NCBI RefSeq assembly: GCF_021730395.1
Contig: NC_069361.1
Span: 69,015,001-69,079,000, forward strand
Direction of reading: 5' to 3'
Length of the DNA: 64,000 nt
Origin: Mercenaria mercenaria
Lineage: Eukaryota; Mollusca; Bivalvia; Venerida; Veneridae
Part shown: positions 40,401 to 46,932 of the stretch, in pieces
Layout: every line of letters begins with the position of its first letter
Position numbering within the stretch: position 1 is the first letter of the stretch
Program-made: the position numbers and the translations under genes
The notes under the pieces: generated by a model
Seen by the model: only the letters and a program-made list of their open reading frames with translations
Databases searched by the model: none
What the model was told of the DNA's origin: nothing

Positions 40401-43400
40401 ACATATAGTGAAAAATCTGTGCATGCAGAAATGGATTATCATAAACAAATTGAATATTTGTAATCTCAGTTTCACCAGTGAAAGAATAGCAACATGTTTA
40501 TACACTGAAAAACCAACCGCTGACGATTTCCTAGACAACTACTGCAAGGGACTGGCGGGCAGGCACTATGACTTCAACGCTCATTGCAAGCTGTTTTTTG
40601 GTAACGATAGCTACGTGTGTACCGAGGTAAACATAAAAAGAATATTGTTTTTCGTCATTCTGTATTTACACTTTCGATTTCGATTTAAATTCCATAACCA
40701 AGTTTAGTGTATGATGGTCATCATTATATTCAAAGGCAGTTTTGCAATTTATTGAAACCTGACTGCTATTAAATTAAATGTTGCTACTATAACAGTGCGA
40801 ATGCATGATGTTAATGAAAGTTTCATGGTTGTACAAGTATAAACACTTCTGTGGCACAATTGTCATTTTGGATAGATGATTACACAATAAACACAACAGT
40901 AATTTATATATACGTATGTGCTGAATAATGTCCTCATTTGATAATGTTAGATGAAATTCTGCTAGTGTTAAAGTCGAGCGTTTGAAATTTGTAGGTCACA
41001 TTAATGTGGTTTGAAAGACCCATTCAACTGCAAAGAAACCTGTGAAGTTTCAGTCACTCTTAATTTATTCTTTAGGGAAATAGAGATTTAGAGAAAGGCT
41101 TTGTAGCGAACGACAAATGTCAACCAGTACTTGATGCCGTTTTTAATTTCCCTCCACTTTTCAAGTGCGCCAAAAATAACACGTGTGAAAACACTACAAA
41201 CATGATAGACCATCTTTTTGATGGTTCAAAATGTTTGAATGAGGATGGCACTCAATGAGACCAGGTTTGGTATCTTTGTAACATCTTTATACGAAACGAA
41301 TTTTCATAAATGATAAAATCGGTGTTGTATTTGTTACACGCCAATACAAGCATCTGCCATCGTGTTTAACTACCTTGGGTGAAATGTATTTTTTAGGGTT
41401 CCCGTGATTGCCATATAGTTATAGATTTATACATGATGTACTTAATTCTGAAAATATTCATCTGTGTGGTTTGCTGTTAAAGAAATTTGATCTGTTTTCC
41501 TTAGCTGTAATCTATATAAAGGGTGTCCGAAAAGAAAGGTAACACTTTCATACTTTCAGAACTTTGAATTGATGTCGTAGACTTTGCATCAAAATACGCA
41601 TACATATAAAACAAAGATGTAAGGTCTTTCGGTAAAACAGTGGAGTAAATATGTCAAACAATATCATTTTAACATTTTTAAGTACAAAGTACCTTTTGTG
41701 TCAAATGCATCATTTCAATGATTAATGACGTTCTCAAGATGACGACCCTTCATCAGCTTTCCCTGTTTAACTTGCACTATGAAAGTGTTAATAACATTTC
41801 CACACATTTCTTCACTGATCTTCTTCAGTTCCCATTTGATGTTTTTTTAACAACAGCATTTCCGTGTCCACTGGCTTTGGTCTATATACAGCCGACTTCA
41901 GGTAGCCCAAGAGAAACTAGTCCCACGGGTTCAAATCAGGACTGTGTGCGGGCCAAGATTATCCACAATCCTTTACTTCAGGGTATCGTCGGGAAATCGC
42001 CTTATCGCCGAAGGTTTCATAAAGATAATACAATATTAATGTAGATGTATGTGCCGTCGCACTATCCTGCATGAACCAGACATTTTGCATATTTTCCATT
42101 CGCTTTCAAAGCTCTGGAACAAACCTGATTTTTAAAAGCGACAGGTGCCGTTGTGAATTCACAGTGTCCTTAAACACATATGGACTGATCACTCCGTGCG
42201 ACAACATAGCACACCAAACCGTTAATTTCTCATAATGCAATGGTATCTCTGTAAAACAATGAGGCTGTTCTCATGTTTTGTTTGTATACTTGATTGGCCA
42301 GACAGCAGAAAATGCGACTCGTCTGTAAACCAGACATCATGGAATGCGTCAGCGTAATTGTCGACGACGTCAACTGCCCAGCGACAAAAATCAAGTCTTT
42401 GAACCTGATCTGTTATATTTAAACTCTGAATTTTATAAGGAAAAAGTTTAAGGTCCTTTCTTATTATGTCATGAACACAAGTTTTAGGAAATCCGGTCTC
42501 TGAGGAAGAACGTCTCAACGATTTTTCTGGACTATTCAAGAACATTTCCTGAAGCAAACTCACGTTTTCGTCGCTCCTACTGGACCTCGGCAGACCTACT
42601 TTTGGAGTAGCCGCTACTGACCCACGTCGCTCAAATTTATGTACGATCTTGTAGACATGTTTCCTGCTTACATTTGTATTCTTAAAATGATATTTTAACC
42701 TTTGCTGAACGTCCATTACACGTTTTGTTTCATAATAATGCTTTACGATAAAAATGCGTTGATTTGACGTCAATCGCTCCATCTTGAAAATAATGTATAT
42801 TTTGGATGACGTCATGGCGACGAAACGTCATTAATTTTGGCGCGTCAGTTTAACTAGCAGTAAAAACTTCCATTTAAGACCTTTAAATTGATATAAATTT
42901 GATAAAATAGCCCTGTATTAAGCAAAGTTATAAAAATTGTAAAGTGTTACCTTTCTTTTTGGACACCCTGTATTAAAATGAAAGTAAATGTTATAGAACG
43001 AATGTACTTCGGAAGAAAATTAGTATGACAGAGTCTTGGTTAAATGTATGAAGGTTATGAATAAGATACTTTTGAATATTTAATCTTACATTTATATCGA
43101 TATATATGGCCCAGATAATAGATTCAGTTATCAAAAAAATCATCTTATCAGCTGGTTCAAGTTTTAGAGAACTCGGTCTCAGATTAGCTATCATGTTGCT
43201 CTAAAAATTACATTCTGATAGAAGTGTATCCAAAGAAAAAGCGACAAGCATGTATTCAGTTAAGGGTGAAAACCGGGAAATATTTGTTTTTAAATATGTT
43301 TTATTTATCTTACTTTTAGGTTTGTTTCAACGGAGATTGTTTGTCAGAATTTACACTTTGTAGTAAAAAGTCAATAGGTAATGGAAGAGGAAAGAGGAAA

Positions 43401-43553
43401 AACAATAAGAAAGGGAAAAGTAGAAGAAACAAAAAGAAGAATAAAAAAGAAAAGAAGATTGTTGATAAAAAGAAGAAGGGAGGAAAAAATAGGAAAGGAA
43501 AAAAGAAGAATAAGGGAAAGAAACAAAATAAAAGGTCCAGCAGGAGGTATTAA
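9409..43553 (+). CDS. Secreted ADAMTS/mig-17-like zinc metalloprotease (14 exons, whole locus)
   Basis: Fourteen exons join in one frame with every splice phase agreeing. To an in-frame TGA in exon 13 the product is 557 residues; read through it, 637. Order: signal peptide (1 to about 24), very basic prodomain, furin-type site RKPRKR (ends residue 162), catalytic domain from T163, zinc site H389-E390-x-x-H393-x-x-G-x-x-H399-D400, Met-turn Met413, cysteine-rich domain from about 445 resembling the ADAMTS CR module (YDFNAHC...FFG, VCFNGDC), then a Lys/Arg-rich tail. HExxHxxGxxHD is the ADAM/ADAMTS/reprolysin signature. Expected role is cleavage of extracellular matrix in the secretory pathway or outside the cell. 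No thrombospondin repeat, membrane span or EGF unit is seen, so it fits short mig-17-like proteases better than full ADAMTS. The start ATG has A at -3 and G at +4. The substrate cannot be told from sequence. Confidence 0.9.
10850..11354. repeat. Array of degenerate 10-bp words beginning CGTA
   Basis: From 11051 to about 11180 the sequence splits cleanly into 13 consecutive 10-mers such as CGTAGTTATC, CGTACTAAAA and CGTATTGATC, nearly all starting CGT or CG. The same register appears at 10850-10920, with looser pieces up to 11354. It lies in intron 1 of the metalloprotease gene. No coding sense. Confidence 0.75.
11616..12286. mobile_element. MITE with TTATACCGTGTTCA inverted ends, 671 bp
   Basis: The left end TTATACCGTGTTCACACTA matches the inverse complement of the right end TAGTCTGAACACGGTATAA. 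A second inner inverted pair (GCGTCCACACTA / TAGTGTGGACGC) and a central short dyad add to the palindrome. Non-coding; inside intron 1. Confidence 0.75.
12300..12890. repeat. Tandem repeat, about three units of 170-210 bp
   Basis: Units share TAACTCTGGTCTG, CCCAAGGTGCACAA, GCTGAATAATAT and ATACGTGCAACACAAACT. Unit starts lie near 12335, 12546 and 12719. Units differ by about a quarter of their bases, so the array is old. Confidence 0.65.
12895..15045. mobile_element. Element with inverted subterminal arrays of CCATTAAA words
   Basis: The left end GAGCTCTTAT...CACTACTTGATACAAATGCC and the inverse complement of the right end (GAGCTAATAA...CACTACTGGAAGCACATACC) correspond. Inside each end lies a 400-500-bp field of CATTAAA / TTTAATG / CATGAAA words in both orientations, often 10 bases apart (13320-13390 is clearest). 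The middle contains an unrelated LINE tail. No coding gene. The boundaries are approximate. Confidence 0.5.
13560..13732 (+). mobile_element. Probable LINE 3' tail with (TATTG)n end
   Basis: ATGAAATGAGAAAATAAATGG followed by repeated TATTG units is the typical 3' end of a CR1/jockey-like non-LTR retrotransposon. Only the last about 170 bases are here, as expected of a 5'-truncated insertion. Confidence 0.45.
15345..16010. mobile_element. Two tandem copies of a foldback MITE
   Basis: Two hairpins (about 15345-15640 and 15700-16010) share CAGAATTTCTTTAAACTTTG at one arm, its inverse at the other, and AATCTGCCCTTGAAA near the loop. The same words form the cleaner hairpin at 31305-31648, so all three are one family. 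Frames in this stretch are by-products of the palindrome. Confidence 0.6.
16139..16777. mobile_element. TTAA-type MITE with AGGTAYTGGACC ends
   Basis: TTAA at 16135-16138, then GGTATTGGACC; the right end GGGTCCAGTACC is its inverse complement. The right TTAA is lost. Its interior (16280-16400) resembles the minus strand of 24000-24140, marking a dispersed family. Confidence 0.6.
18858..19000 (+). CDS. Metalloprotease exon 2: basic prodomain segment
   Basis: The acceptor is TTTCAG; the two leading bases complete the Glu codon begun in exon 1. It encodes a run very rich in Arg and Lys (ERPGHAKLSRRSRNERMVDL, then about 28 more residues ending SRKKL). The donor is CTG|GTAATA, phase 0. A degraded second copy of this exon and its upstream intron lies near 1.18 kb. 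Confidence 0.8.
19541..19612. repeat. ATC/CAT-rich microsatellite
   Basis: Imperfect run of ATC triplets (ATCATCATTATCACCATC and so on). Confidence 0.7.
19613..21590. other. Intron 2 sequence without recognised feature
   Basis: AT-rich; the short frames around 20580-20860 have no recognisable domain, splice context or codon pattern. Confidence 0.45.
21595..22940. repeat. Array of degenerate 20-bp dyads (CGTAAACATA/GGTTCACGCT type), about 66 units
   Basis: The sequence falls in a 20-base register: each unit has a CGTAAACNNN half and an NGTTCACGNN half, often as inverse complements, so dyads occur both within and between units. Units vary widely (GTTTACGAGCGTAAAC, CGAAAACATAGGATAATGC). Three edge words mark sub-blocks: AATTGTCCAGTAATTACG at 21595 and again at 22124, and its inverse at 22472-22492. 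It is inside intron 2 and non-coding. Confidence 0.85.
22941..26877. other. Intron 2 sequence, little recognised
   Basis: Mostly AT-rich with no exon joined to the gene. A stretch at 23890-24140 (minus) resembles the interior of the MITE at 16139. A small inverted pair (GACCTGACATAAC / GTTATGCCAGGTC) lies near 24690-24775. Nothing else is supported. Confidence 0.45.
26882..27244. mobile_element. TTAA MITE, 363 bp
   Basis: Flanked by TTAA at 26878-26881 and 27245-27248. The ends GGTATCCAGTCCA and TGGATCGGATACC are near inverse complements. Non-coding. Confidence 0.65.
27801..27887 (+). CDS. Metalloprotease exon 3: prodomain, cysteine-bearing
   Basis: Acceptor TTACCAG and donor AGT|GTAAGT, 29 codons in phase 0 at both ends. 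It encodes DVGYFSSSDETVG followed by CLEECINELTNQDCTS. Three cysteines in this prodomain piece could form disulfides or a cysteine-switch-like contact; that last point is inference. Confidence 0.75.
27984..28545. repeat. Direct repeat around homopolymer-rich, possibly low-quality sequence
   Basis: TATACAACTTGAAATA...TTTCCGTGGTCAAGGA...ACCAAAC occurs at about 27990 and again at about 28440. Between them, 28060-28430 is full of G, C, A and T runs of odd length, unlike its surroundings. Confidence 0.55.
28618..28945. repeat. Tandem duplication of about 165 bp before exon 4
   Basis: Two consecutive copies share TTTGCTTTAA-like, CTTTGTACACATTT-like and ATTCGAGCGTCCTCTATA-like phrases. They sit immediately upstream of exon 4. 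Confidence 0.6.
29018..29126 (+). CDS. Metalloprotease exon 4: prodomain
   Basis: The acceptor TTTTCAG follows a long T tract. The reading begins RCLEQMENGYSYIKHNKAIT and ends KHIL. The donor T|GTATGT leaves phase 1, which the next exon satisfies. The open frame runs on to 29182 without a better donor, so this end rests on phase agreement. Confidence 0.7.
29434..29581 (+). CDS. Metalloprotease exon 5: furin site and start of catalytic domain
   Basis: Starts SLQRMKKGTKKGRGRKPRKR, a basic stretch ending in a proprotein-convertase site. It continues TILVPNIVDI...IKLRFMVDSSFMK, the usual first strand of a mature reprolysin domain. The donor AT|GTAAGT leaves phase 2. The polypyrimidine tract at the acceptor is weak, but phase and content agree. 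Confidence 0.8.
30824..30902 (+). CDS. Metalloprotease exon 6: catalytic domain
   Basis: Acceptor TTATAG, donor CGA|GTAAGG. Encodes FVNFSDADVQAAKDEVEFFF then ALAMNR, an amphipathic helix typical of the N-terminal half of ADAM-type catalytic domains. It ends in phase 0. Confidence 0.85.
31305..31648. mobile_element. Foldback MITE, 344 bp, arms about 160 bp, TTAA target
   Basis: TTAA at 31301-31304 and 31649-31652. The left arm runs from AGGCGTATGCTAGAATT to CTGCCCTTGAAAACG and is mirrored by CGTTTTCAAGGGCAG to AATTCTAGCATACGTCCT. The loop is only about 20 bases. It would give a very long hairpin in the pre-mRNA of the host gene (intron 6). Confidence 0.85.
32383..32460. repeat. Short hairpin repeat GTGGATTTTGC / GCAAAATCCAC
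   Basis: The ends are inverse complements. A second copy (about 33536-33604, GTGGGTTTTGCC...GCAAAATCCACGAG) lies in the next intron, so it is a dispersed small palindromic repeat. Confidence 0.55.
32474..32695. mobile_element. 222-bp palindromic MITE
   Basis: TGCCATGAGAAAACCAACAT at the left is matched inversely at the right (ATGTTGGTTTTCTCATGGCA). Inner arms include GGATCCAGACCAGCCTGCGC and its inverse. The arms are nearly identical, implying recent spread. I recall this family as highly repeated in venerid clams, unchecked here. It lies in intron 6. Confidence 0.8.
33197..33316 (+). CDS. Metalloprotease exon 7: catalytic domain
   Basis: Acceptor TTTCAG, donor AAT|GTATGT, 40 codons, phase 0 throughout. 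Encodes VALYYSSLKRLAVTFNTTNN and then VTFPLDLTVAIENITFPPYN, a strand-rich part of the catalytic domain with NTTNN/NIT N-glycosylation sequons. Confidence 0.85.
33536..33604. repeat. Second copy of GTGGRTTTTGCC hairpin repeat
   Basis: Same ends as the copy at 32383; located in intron 7, just after exon 7. Confidence 0.5.
34115..35090. mobile_element. TTAA MITE, 976 bp, ends AGGCCTAGATT
   Basis: TTAA at 34111-34114 and 35091-35094 with AGGCCTAGATT / AATCTAGGCCT at the ends. It contains 20 consecutive C (34143-34162) and an (AAT)n/(ATT)n palindromic microsatellite (about 34322-34460). Non-coding; in intron 7. Confidence 0.8.
35242..35447 (+). CDS. Metalloprotease exon 8: catalytic domain
   Basis: The longest exon but one. 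It reads ETTKSFYDVPPIALNRRGEG, then two further sequons (NTS, NGT) and a C-terminal FEDPISFDILQIITG stretch. The donor GG|GTATGT leaves phase 2, completed by exon 9. The phrase DILQIITG is a plausible edge of the active-site cleft. Confidence 0.85.
35551..35668. mobile_element. Hairpin MITE with GGGGGCATAGCCCCC loop
   Basis: CTCGAGGATAAACGATTTGT pairs with ATAAATCGTTTACCCGAG around a GC-rich loop. The pairing extends outward through TAGAAAGTGCATTGAA / TTTTAATGTTCTTTCT. It lies just after exon 8. Confidence 0.65.
35669..36412. other. Intron 8 remainder, nothing recognised
   Basis: AT-rich intron sequence with no repeat or RNA gene that I can support. Confidence 0.4.
36413..36489 (+). CDS. Metalloprotease exon 9: catalytic domain
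   Basis: Acceptor TTATAG, donor ACTG|GTATGT. Encodes DDLVKDQYVLLDTGPSLLLT then DPGVTG. The D-x-x-L-L-x-T pattern with a following Gly resembles the strand before the zinc helix in reprolysins. It enters in phase 2 and leaves in phase 1. Confidence 0.8.
36490..38691. other. Introns 9 and 10, nothing recognised outside exon 10
   Basis: No recognisable element. A phrase near 38160-38260 (TAGTAGGTCAACTGTCAAG) recurs loosely at 38475-38520, a weak direct repeat. Confidence 0.4.
37625..37748 (+). CDS. Metalloprotease exon 10: zinc-binding helix
   Basis: Encodes GVAYAGAFCSDFQPFPFDGR, then a short linker and VIAHELGH. This is the first half of the zinc site: His389 and His393 are ligands and Glu390 the general base. 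The intron falls right after HELGH, in phase 2, splitting the HExxHxxGxxHD motif between exons 10 and 11. Confidence 0.93.
38692..38844 (+). CDS. Metalloprotease exon 11: third zinc ligand and Met-turn
   Basis: Acceptor GATTTCAG. Reads SLGAGHDGNERCARSDLTLM: His399 is the third zinc ligand, Asp400 the ADAM/ADAMTS-type residue after it, and LMTPF carries the Met-turn methionine (413). The exon ends NFSICSAEEIANHFS, the usual close of the catalytic domain. The donor is AG|GTAATA. Confidence 0.93.
38893..39025. mobile_element. Hairpin MITE in intron 11
   Basis: TTAATCAAGCAATTTCATATT is mirrored by AATTTGAAATCGCTTGATTAA, with a second inner pair GTTTGTCC / GGACAAAT. About 1 kb downstream (39800-39900) the phrase CGTATTGGCCCTGTTTCTC occurs in about four degenerate copies. 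It shares GTATTGGCCC with this hairpin, so the two may belong to one larger element. Confidence 0.55.
40470..40626 (+). CDS. Metalloprotease exon 12: start of cysteine-rich domain
   Basis: Acceptor AATCTCAG; phase 2 is completed to Ser. Reads SFTSERIATCLYTEKPTADD and then CKGLAGRHYDFNAHCKLFFG. The YD(A/F)xxxC...FG spacing is the hallmark of the ADAMTS cysteine-rich module. The donor GAG|GTAAAC leaves phase 0. Confidence 0.87.
41076..41264 (+). CDS. Metalloprotease exon 13: cysteine-rich domain, with in-frame TGA
   Basis: Acceptor CTTTAG. Sixty codons are open and end HLFDGSKCLNEDGTQ, then TGA at 41256-41258. Two more codons follow (Asp-Gln) and a possible donor CAG|GTTTGG. The donor sits in phase 0, exactly what exon 14 needs. 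If TGA is a real stop, the protein ends here at 557 residues. If it is read as an amino acid, or skipped by a splice form I cannot see, it continues into exon 14. The DGSKC segment aligns with the family's DGTxC, so the TGA position is not clearly a conserved cysteine. Confidence 0.75.
41521..42968 (-). mobile_element. Tc1/mariner-superfamily transposon, broken, 1.45 kb, in the last intron
   Basis: The ends GGGTGTCCGAAAAGAAAGG and CTTTCTTTTTGGACACCC are inverted repeats of about 28 bases (GGGTGTCC...GTAACACTTT). A transposase gene fills the interior on the minus strand. Its first 197 codons (42815-42222) are open and the remainder is interrupted. The copy cannot be autonomous. Confidence 0.85.
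42222..42815 (-). pseudogene. Mariner-type transposase, N-terminal part
   Basis: Reads MERLTSNQRIFIVKHYYETK near the start, a helix-turn-helix N-terminus common in IS630/Tc1/mariner transposases. It has a second DNA-binding region (NVSRKHVYKIVHKFERRGSV) and the catalytic-core phrase VWFTDESHFLLSG. The family's later PDLNPWD phrase (third catalytic acid) is visible on the same strand near 41935, followed at once by a stop codon, and the frame is broken in between. It is a decayed gene in sequence spliced out of the host transcript. Confidence 0.85.
43320..43553 (+). CDS. Metalloprotease exon 14: VCFNGDC end and Lys/Arg-rich tail
   Basis: Acceptor TACTTTTAG. In phase 0 it begins VCFNGDCLSEFTLCSKKS, the standard close of an ADAMTS cysteine-rich module, so this exon belongs to the gene. 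It then encodes about 58 residues that are mostly Lys, Arg, Asn and Gly, ending SSRRY before TAA. Such a tail suggests binding to acidic matrix or heparan sulfate; that is inference. The frame stays open through purine-rich DNA where a drifting pseudo-exon would be expected to decay. Confidence 0.7.
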   Translation, partial: VCFNGDCLSEFTLCSKKSIGNGRGKRKNNKKGKSRRNKKKNKKEKKIVDKKKKGGKNRKGKKKNKGKKQNKRSSRRY

Positions 43554-43674
43554 CTACTGCTGGAAAATAATCATGAATATACCTTGTTTAGTTTGCAGTG
43601 TATTTCTTTCTTACCTAATGCTCTATCTTTCCGTTGAAGTTTAAATTATATTATGCGGTTAAGTAAATAGACAA

Positions 43675-43680
43675 AATAAA
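43675..43680 (+). promoter_or_regulatory. Polyadenylation signal AATAAA of the metalloprotease gene
   Basis: A canonical AATAAA lies 122 bases after the exon 14 stop codon and is the first one in the likely 3' UTR. Confidence 0.55.
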
Positions 43681-43849
43681 TAGACAGAGCAAAAACGTTC
43701 GATGTACATTTCTTTGCAAATGAATTAAATGGGTTTTATCAGTGCATGACAAACCTTGCTATTTATTATTTCACGGAATGTTTGTTGGAGGAGATGACAA
43801 TTCTTAATATTATTCAGTTCAAAGTGTAATAATTTCTTTTAGATATATG

Positions 43850-44760
43850 GTGTAACGTTGTGATATCGTAAAATCGTTTCATGATATCACTAATTGATTT
43901 TCATACCACAGATACATATGATTATTTCACCAAATGATTCGATCTTTTCATATCTTACAATAAGTGTTATTTTAAGATATTTCAGATTCAAATATGTGAT
44001 ATCTTTAATTCTGTCTTATGTTATCCATAAATAAGATATTTTTATATCACAAAACGAATCTAGGATGTAATTAAAGAAATTAAACTGAATATGCAGAATC
44101 AAATAATTGGGAATGAATTTTTAAAAAACTTGGCATTCAATATCAATGTCATTCTACAGGTGAAATGCAATGTTCATATGTGAAATAATTCCAAATTTCT
44201 CTAAAAAGTCTGCATAAATATCTCAAGAATAAGAACATATATATTTTGTTTTACTATATAATCTGTTAACTGTGAGACATTCAAAATTTGTATTCGCGAA
44301 AATATCATCAAAATTGTCATTTTTCCCCATTAACTCCCATTATGAACACTTCAATTTTCAGTATTTTGTTTTTCAAATCAGCACAGGACCCTTTTAGTTT
44401 TATTTTGCGATTTTGTTCATATGTTCTGAAGTTACAATAAAATTCTACAATGTAGAATATTTCATTACCAGAACGTGCGAAACTACTTTATATGGAATAA
44501 AATATTTTATAAAAAGTCATTTTTATATCATTAAATCGATTTTAGATATCTTCAATTTGATTTCCAAGATATCTAAAATAAACTATTGATTTTTTAAGCA
44601 AGGACAATTTTTGGATATCTTTAAATCTGATTTATGATCAAATGAGTAAGATTTAACAAATATATTATTGCCAACAAATAATTGATGTCCATAAATCGAA
44701 TTTAGAACATCATAAAATAAAACCCCTTTTTACATATCTTTAAATGACTAATTGGTATTA
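43850..44760. repeat. Array of about 21-bp GATATC / AAATCGATTT dyads
   Basis: Just beyond the gene's poly(A) signal, two fields (43850-44050 and 44515-44760) carry GATATC words about 21-22 bases apart with AAATCGTTT or AAATCGATTT between. The middle (44060-44500) lacks them, as if it were the core of one element with subterminal arrays. Confidence 0.6.
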
Positions 44761-45114
44761 TCCAGCGATTGTTATTTATTGAGGTCAAAATGAGGAGTTA
44801 TCGACATCAGCCGAGCCTTAAATGGGAAAGATTGATATCTGATGATTAAATAAAACAACTAAAAGGTTACATGAGAAAACAAACATTTGCAGCAGTTAAT
44901 TATTTTCTTGGTGTTTTGGTCTGTCATTGTGTACGACATCACATTGTTATGACGTCACTACATGTTGTTGTTTTTTGCGCCGCCTACATGTCAGCACAAC
45001 TTTATCATCAGTTTGTGACCATGGTTAGACAAATGTAAAGGGTTGCAAATTTAACTTAGGTTAAAAAATATAAAATGTATTTTCGAATGGCATACAATAT
45101 TTTATAACTGATGT

Positions 45115-45323
45115 TATAGTGGACGCAACTTGACCCCGATGGTTGACCTTTGTATTATAATACATAATGAGGCACAACCTATTATTGAAAAGGAGTGCAC
45201 TGTATACAAACTTACTGTAAATATACATGGATACCCTTAGCACCCCTTATTCATACTAATGAAATAATCGATATGAATAATCAGCCTAAGGTCAACCATC
45301 GCGGTCAAGTTGCGACTACTATA
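45115..45323. mobile_element. TA-flanked MITE, 209 bp, 36-bp inverted ends
   Basis: TATAGTGGACGCAACTTGAC at the left is the inverse of GTCAAGTTGCGACTACTATA at the right, and the similarity continues through ATGGTTGACCTT. A TA target suggests the mariner type. It is too small to encode anything. Confidence 0.8.
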
Positions 45324-46157
45324 CCTTACTGCAATAAAAAAAGAAAACAATTTTAGTATATATCGGAAATGTTAACGACTTACCAACCAGTCACACTGGA
45401 ATAGTACTTGACTGTTCGACCACCTGTACTGGATGCAGTTAGCTTACCCACTAGGTCCCATTGCACGGAACTCATATACAATATACAATCGATTCTTATT
45501 CTGTCTTCTTTGAATACTCTTCCACATTTTTTGAAGAAGGTGATGATGATCTCTTATAAAACTATAACTAGTCAATTGTCAGCAGTTTCATGTATTGCTT
45601 TAATCCTGTTAAACTGAAATATGAATTTTGTTAATATTAATACATGTTCAATAATTCATTCAGTTTATCTGTATTTGATATCACTATTTATTTCAAATAA
45701 AAACAACTTTATTAAGAGGAAGCTGACTTTGAAGAGAATGGGTGGGGTATGATCAAATTTATCTACAAAAAATGTATAACGTTTCGGTACATGACATGGA
45801 TACTGTCTCAGTTGTTATTAGTGCATTATGTAAATAAAGGAATGCTCACAAAAATAAATTTAAAAAATACGCAAAATATATATAAGAAAGTTATTGTTGA
45901 ATTACATATGACTCATTGTGAGCATCCATAGTCAACAACTAATACTTGTTGTGTGAAAACAATAGCACTATTCCAAAGTCAGTTTCCACTTGTTGCACGA
46001 TACTGCTGTCATTCACGTTGGGGTCAGACAAGTTACAAATGCAATACCATCGAAATGTAATTAATTGATGAAAATTTTATCTCACAATGTAAAAAAGTGG
46101 AATTTGTATTAACAACTACATTTACTCTGATCTGAGTAGCATTCAGTTTATAAATGA

Positions 46158-46932
46158 CTTTATGACCCTTACTGGGAGAGAAAACTTAACACATATCTGT
46201 TGTTTAATGGTCATGGGATGACCTTATTTATTTGTACAACATATAAGAGATAATCATTGAATTGTAATACAAATGTATAAGCGTTGCATTGGAAATCATT
46301 TTTCTATAAAACAGTCAGTGAAAACAGATGTATAAGATTAACGAATGGTAACGAAATGTGAAGGGTTCGTTCGAAATGGCAAAACTGTAAACCAATGTAT
46401 AAAATTCTTGAATGGACACAAAATGTAGGGGGTTTGTTTGTAATAGCAGACAAAACAATAACATTAAAAAGTTTTTGACATGAGTACCTCCTTGTATTTT
46501 CAATAACTACAGTGGTGCAGGGGATGGCGGTAGGCCAAAACGCGTATTTTTCTTTGTGTTTATCTAACCCACGCTAAAGTAGACTGATTAATCCGGTTCT
46601 GACCAGTTTTGATAGAACTAAATTCCTGACCATTTGCCGTCATATTCCTGACAGTTACTCCCTCCCAGTTCATGTCATAAAATACGCTACACCGTGAAGT
46701 GTAGCTTCCCTTTATGACCCTTACTGGGAGAGAAAACTTAACACATATCTGTTGTTAAATGGTCATGGGATGACCTTATTTATTTGTACAACATATAAGA
46801 GATAATCATTGAATTGTAATACAAATGTATAAGCGTTGCATTGGAAATCATTTTTCTATAAAACAGTCAGTGAAAACAGATGTATAAGATTAACGAATGG
46901 TAACGAAATGTGAAGGGTTCGTTCGAAATGGC
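46158..46932. repeat. 223-bp near-identical direct repeat, 552 bp apart
   Basis: 46158-46380 and 46710-46932 share CTTTATGACCCTTACTGGGA through GGGTTCGTTCGAAATGGC with almost no difference, so this duplication is far younger than the element containing it. Confidence 0.85.

Noticed and set aside
41718-42044. 108-codon plus-strand frame
   Set aside because: Antisense to the decayed mariner transposase; its content is explained by the minus strand.
43713-43752. Possible SECIS element (ATGA ... TGA) in the 3' UTR
   Set aside because: Spacing between the quartet halves is too short and the intervening stem does not pair well; not enough to claim selenocysteine.
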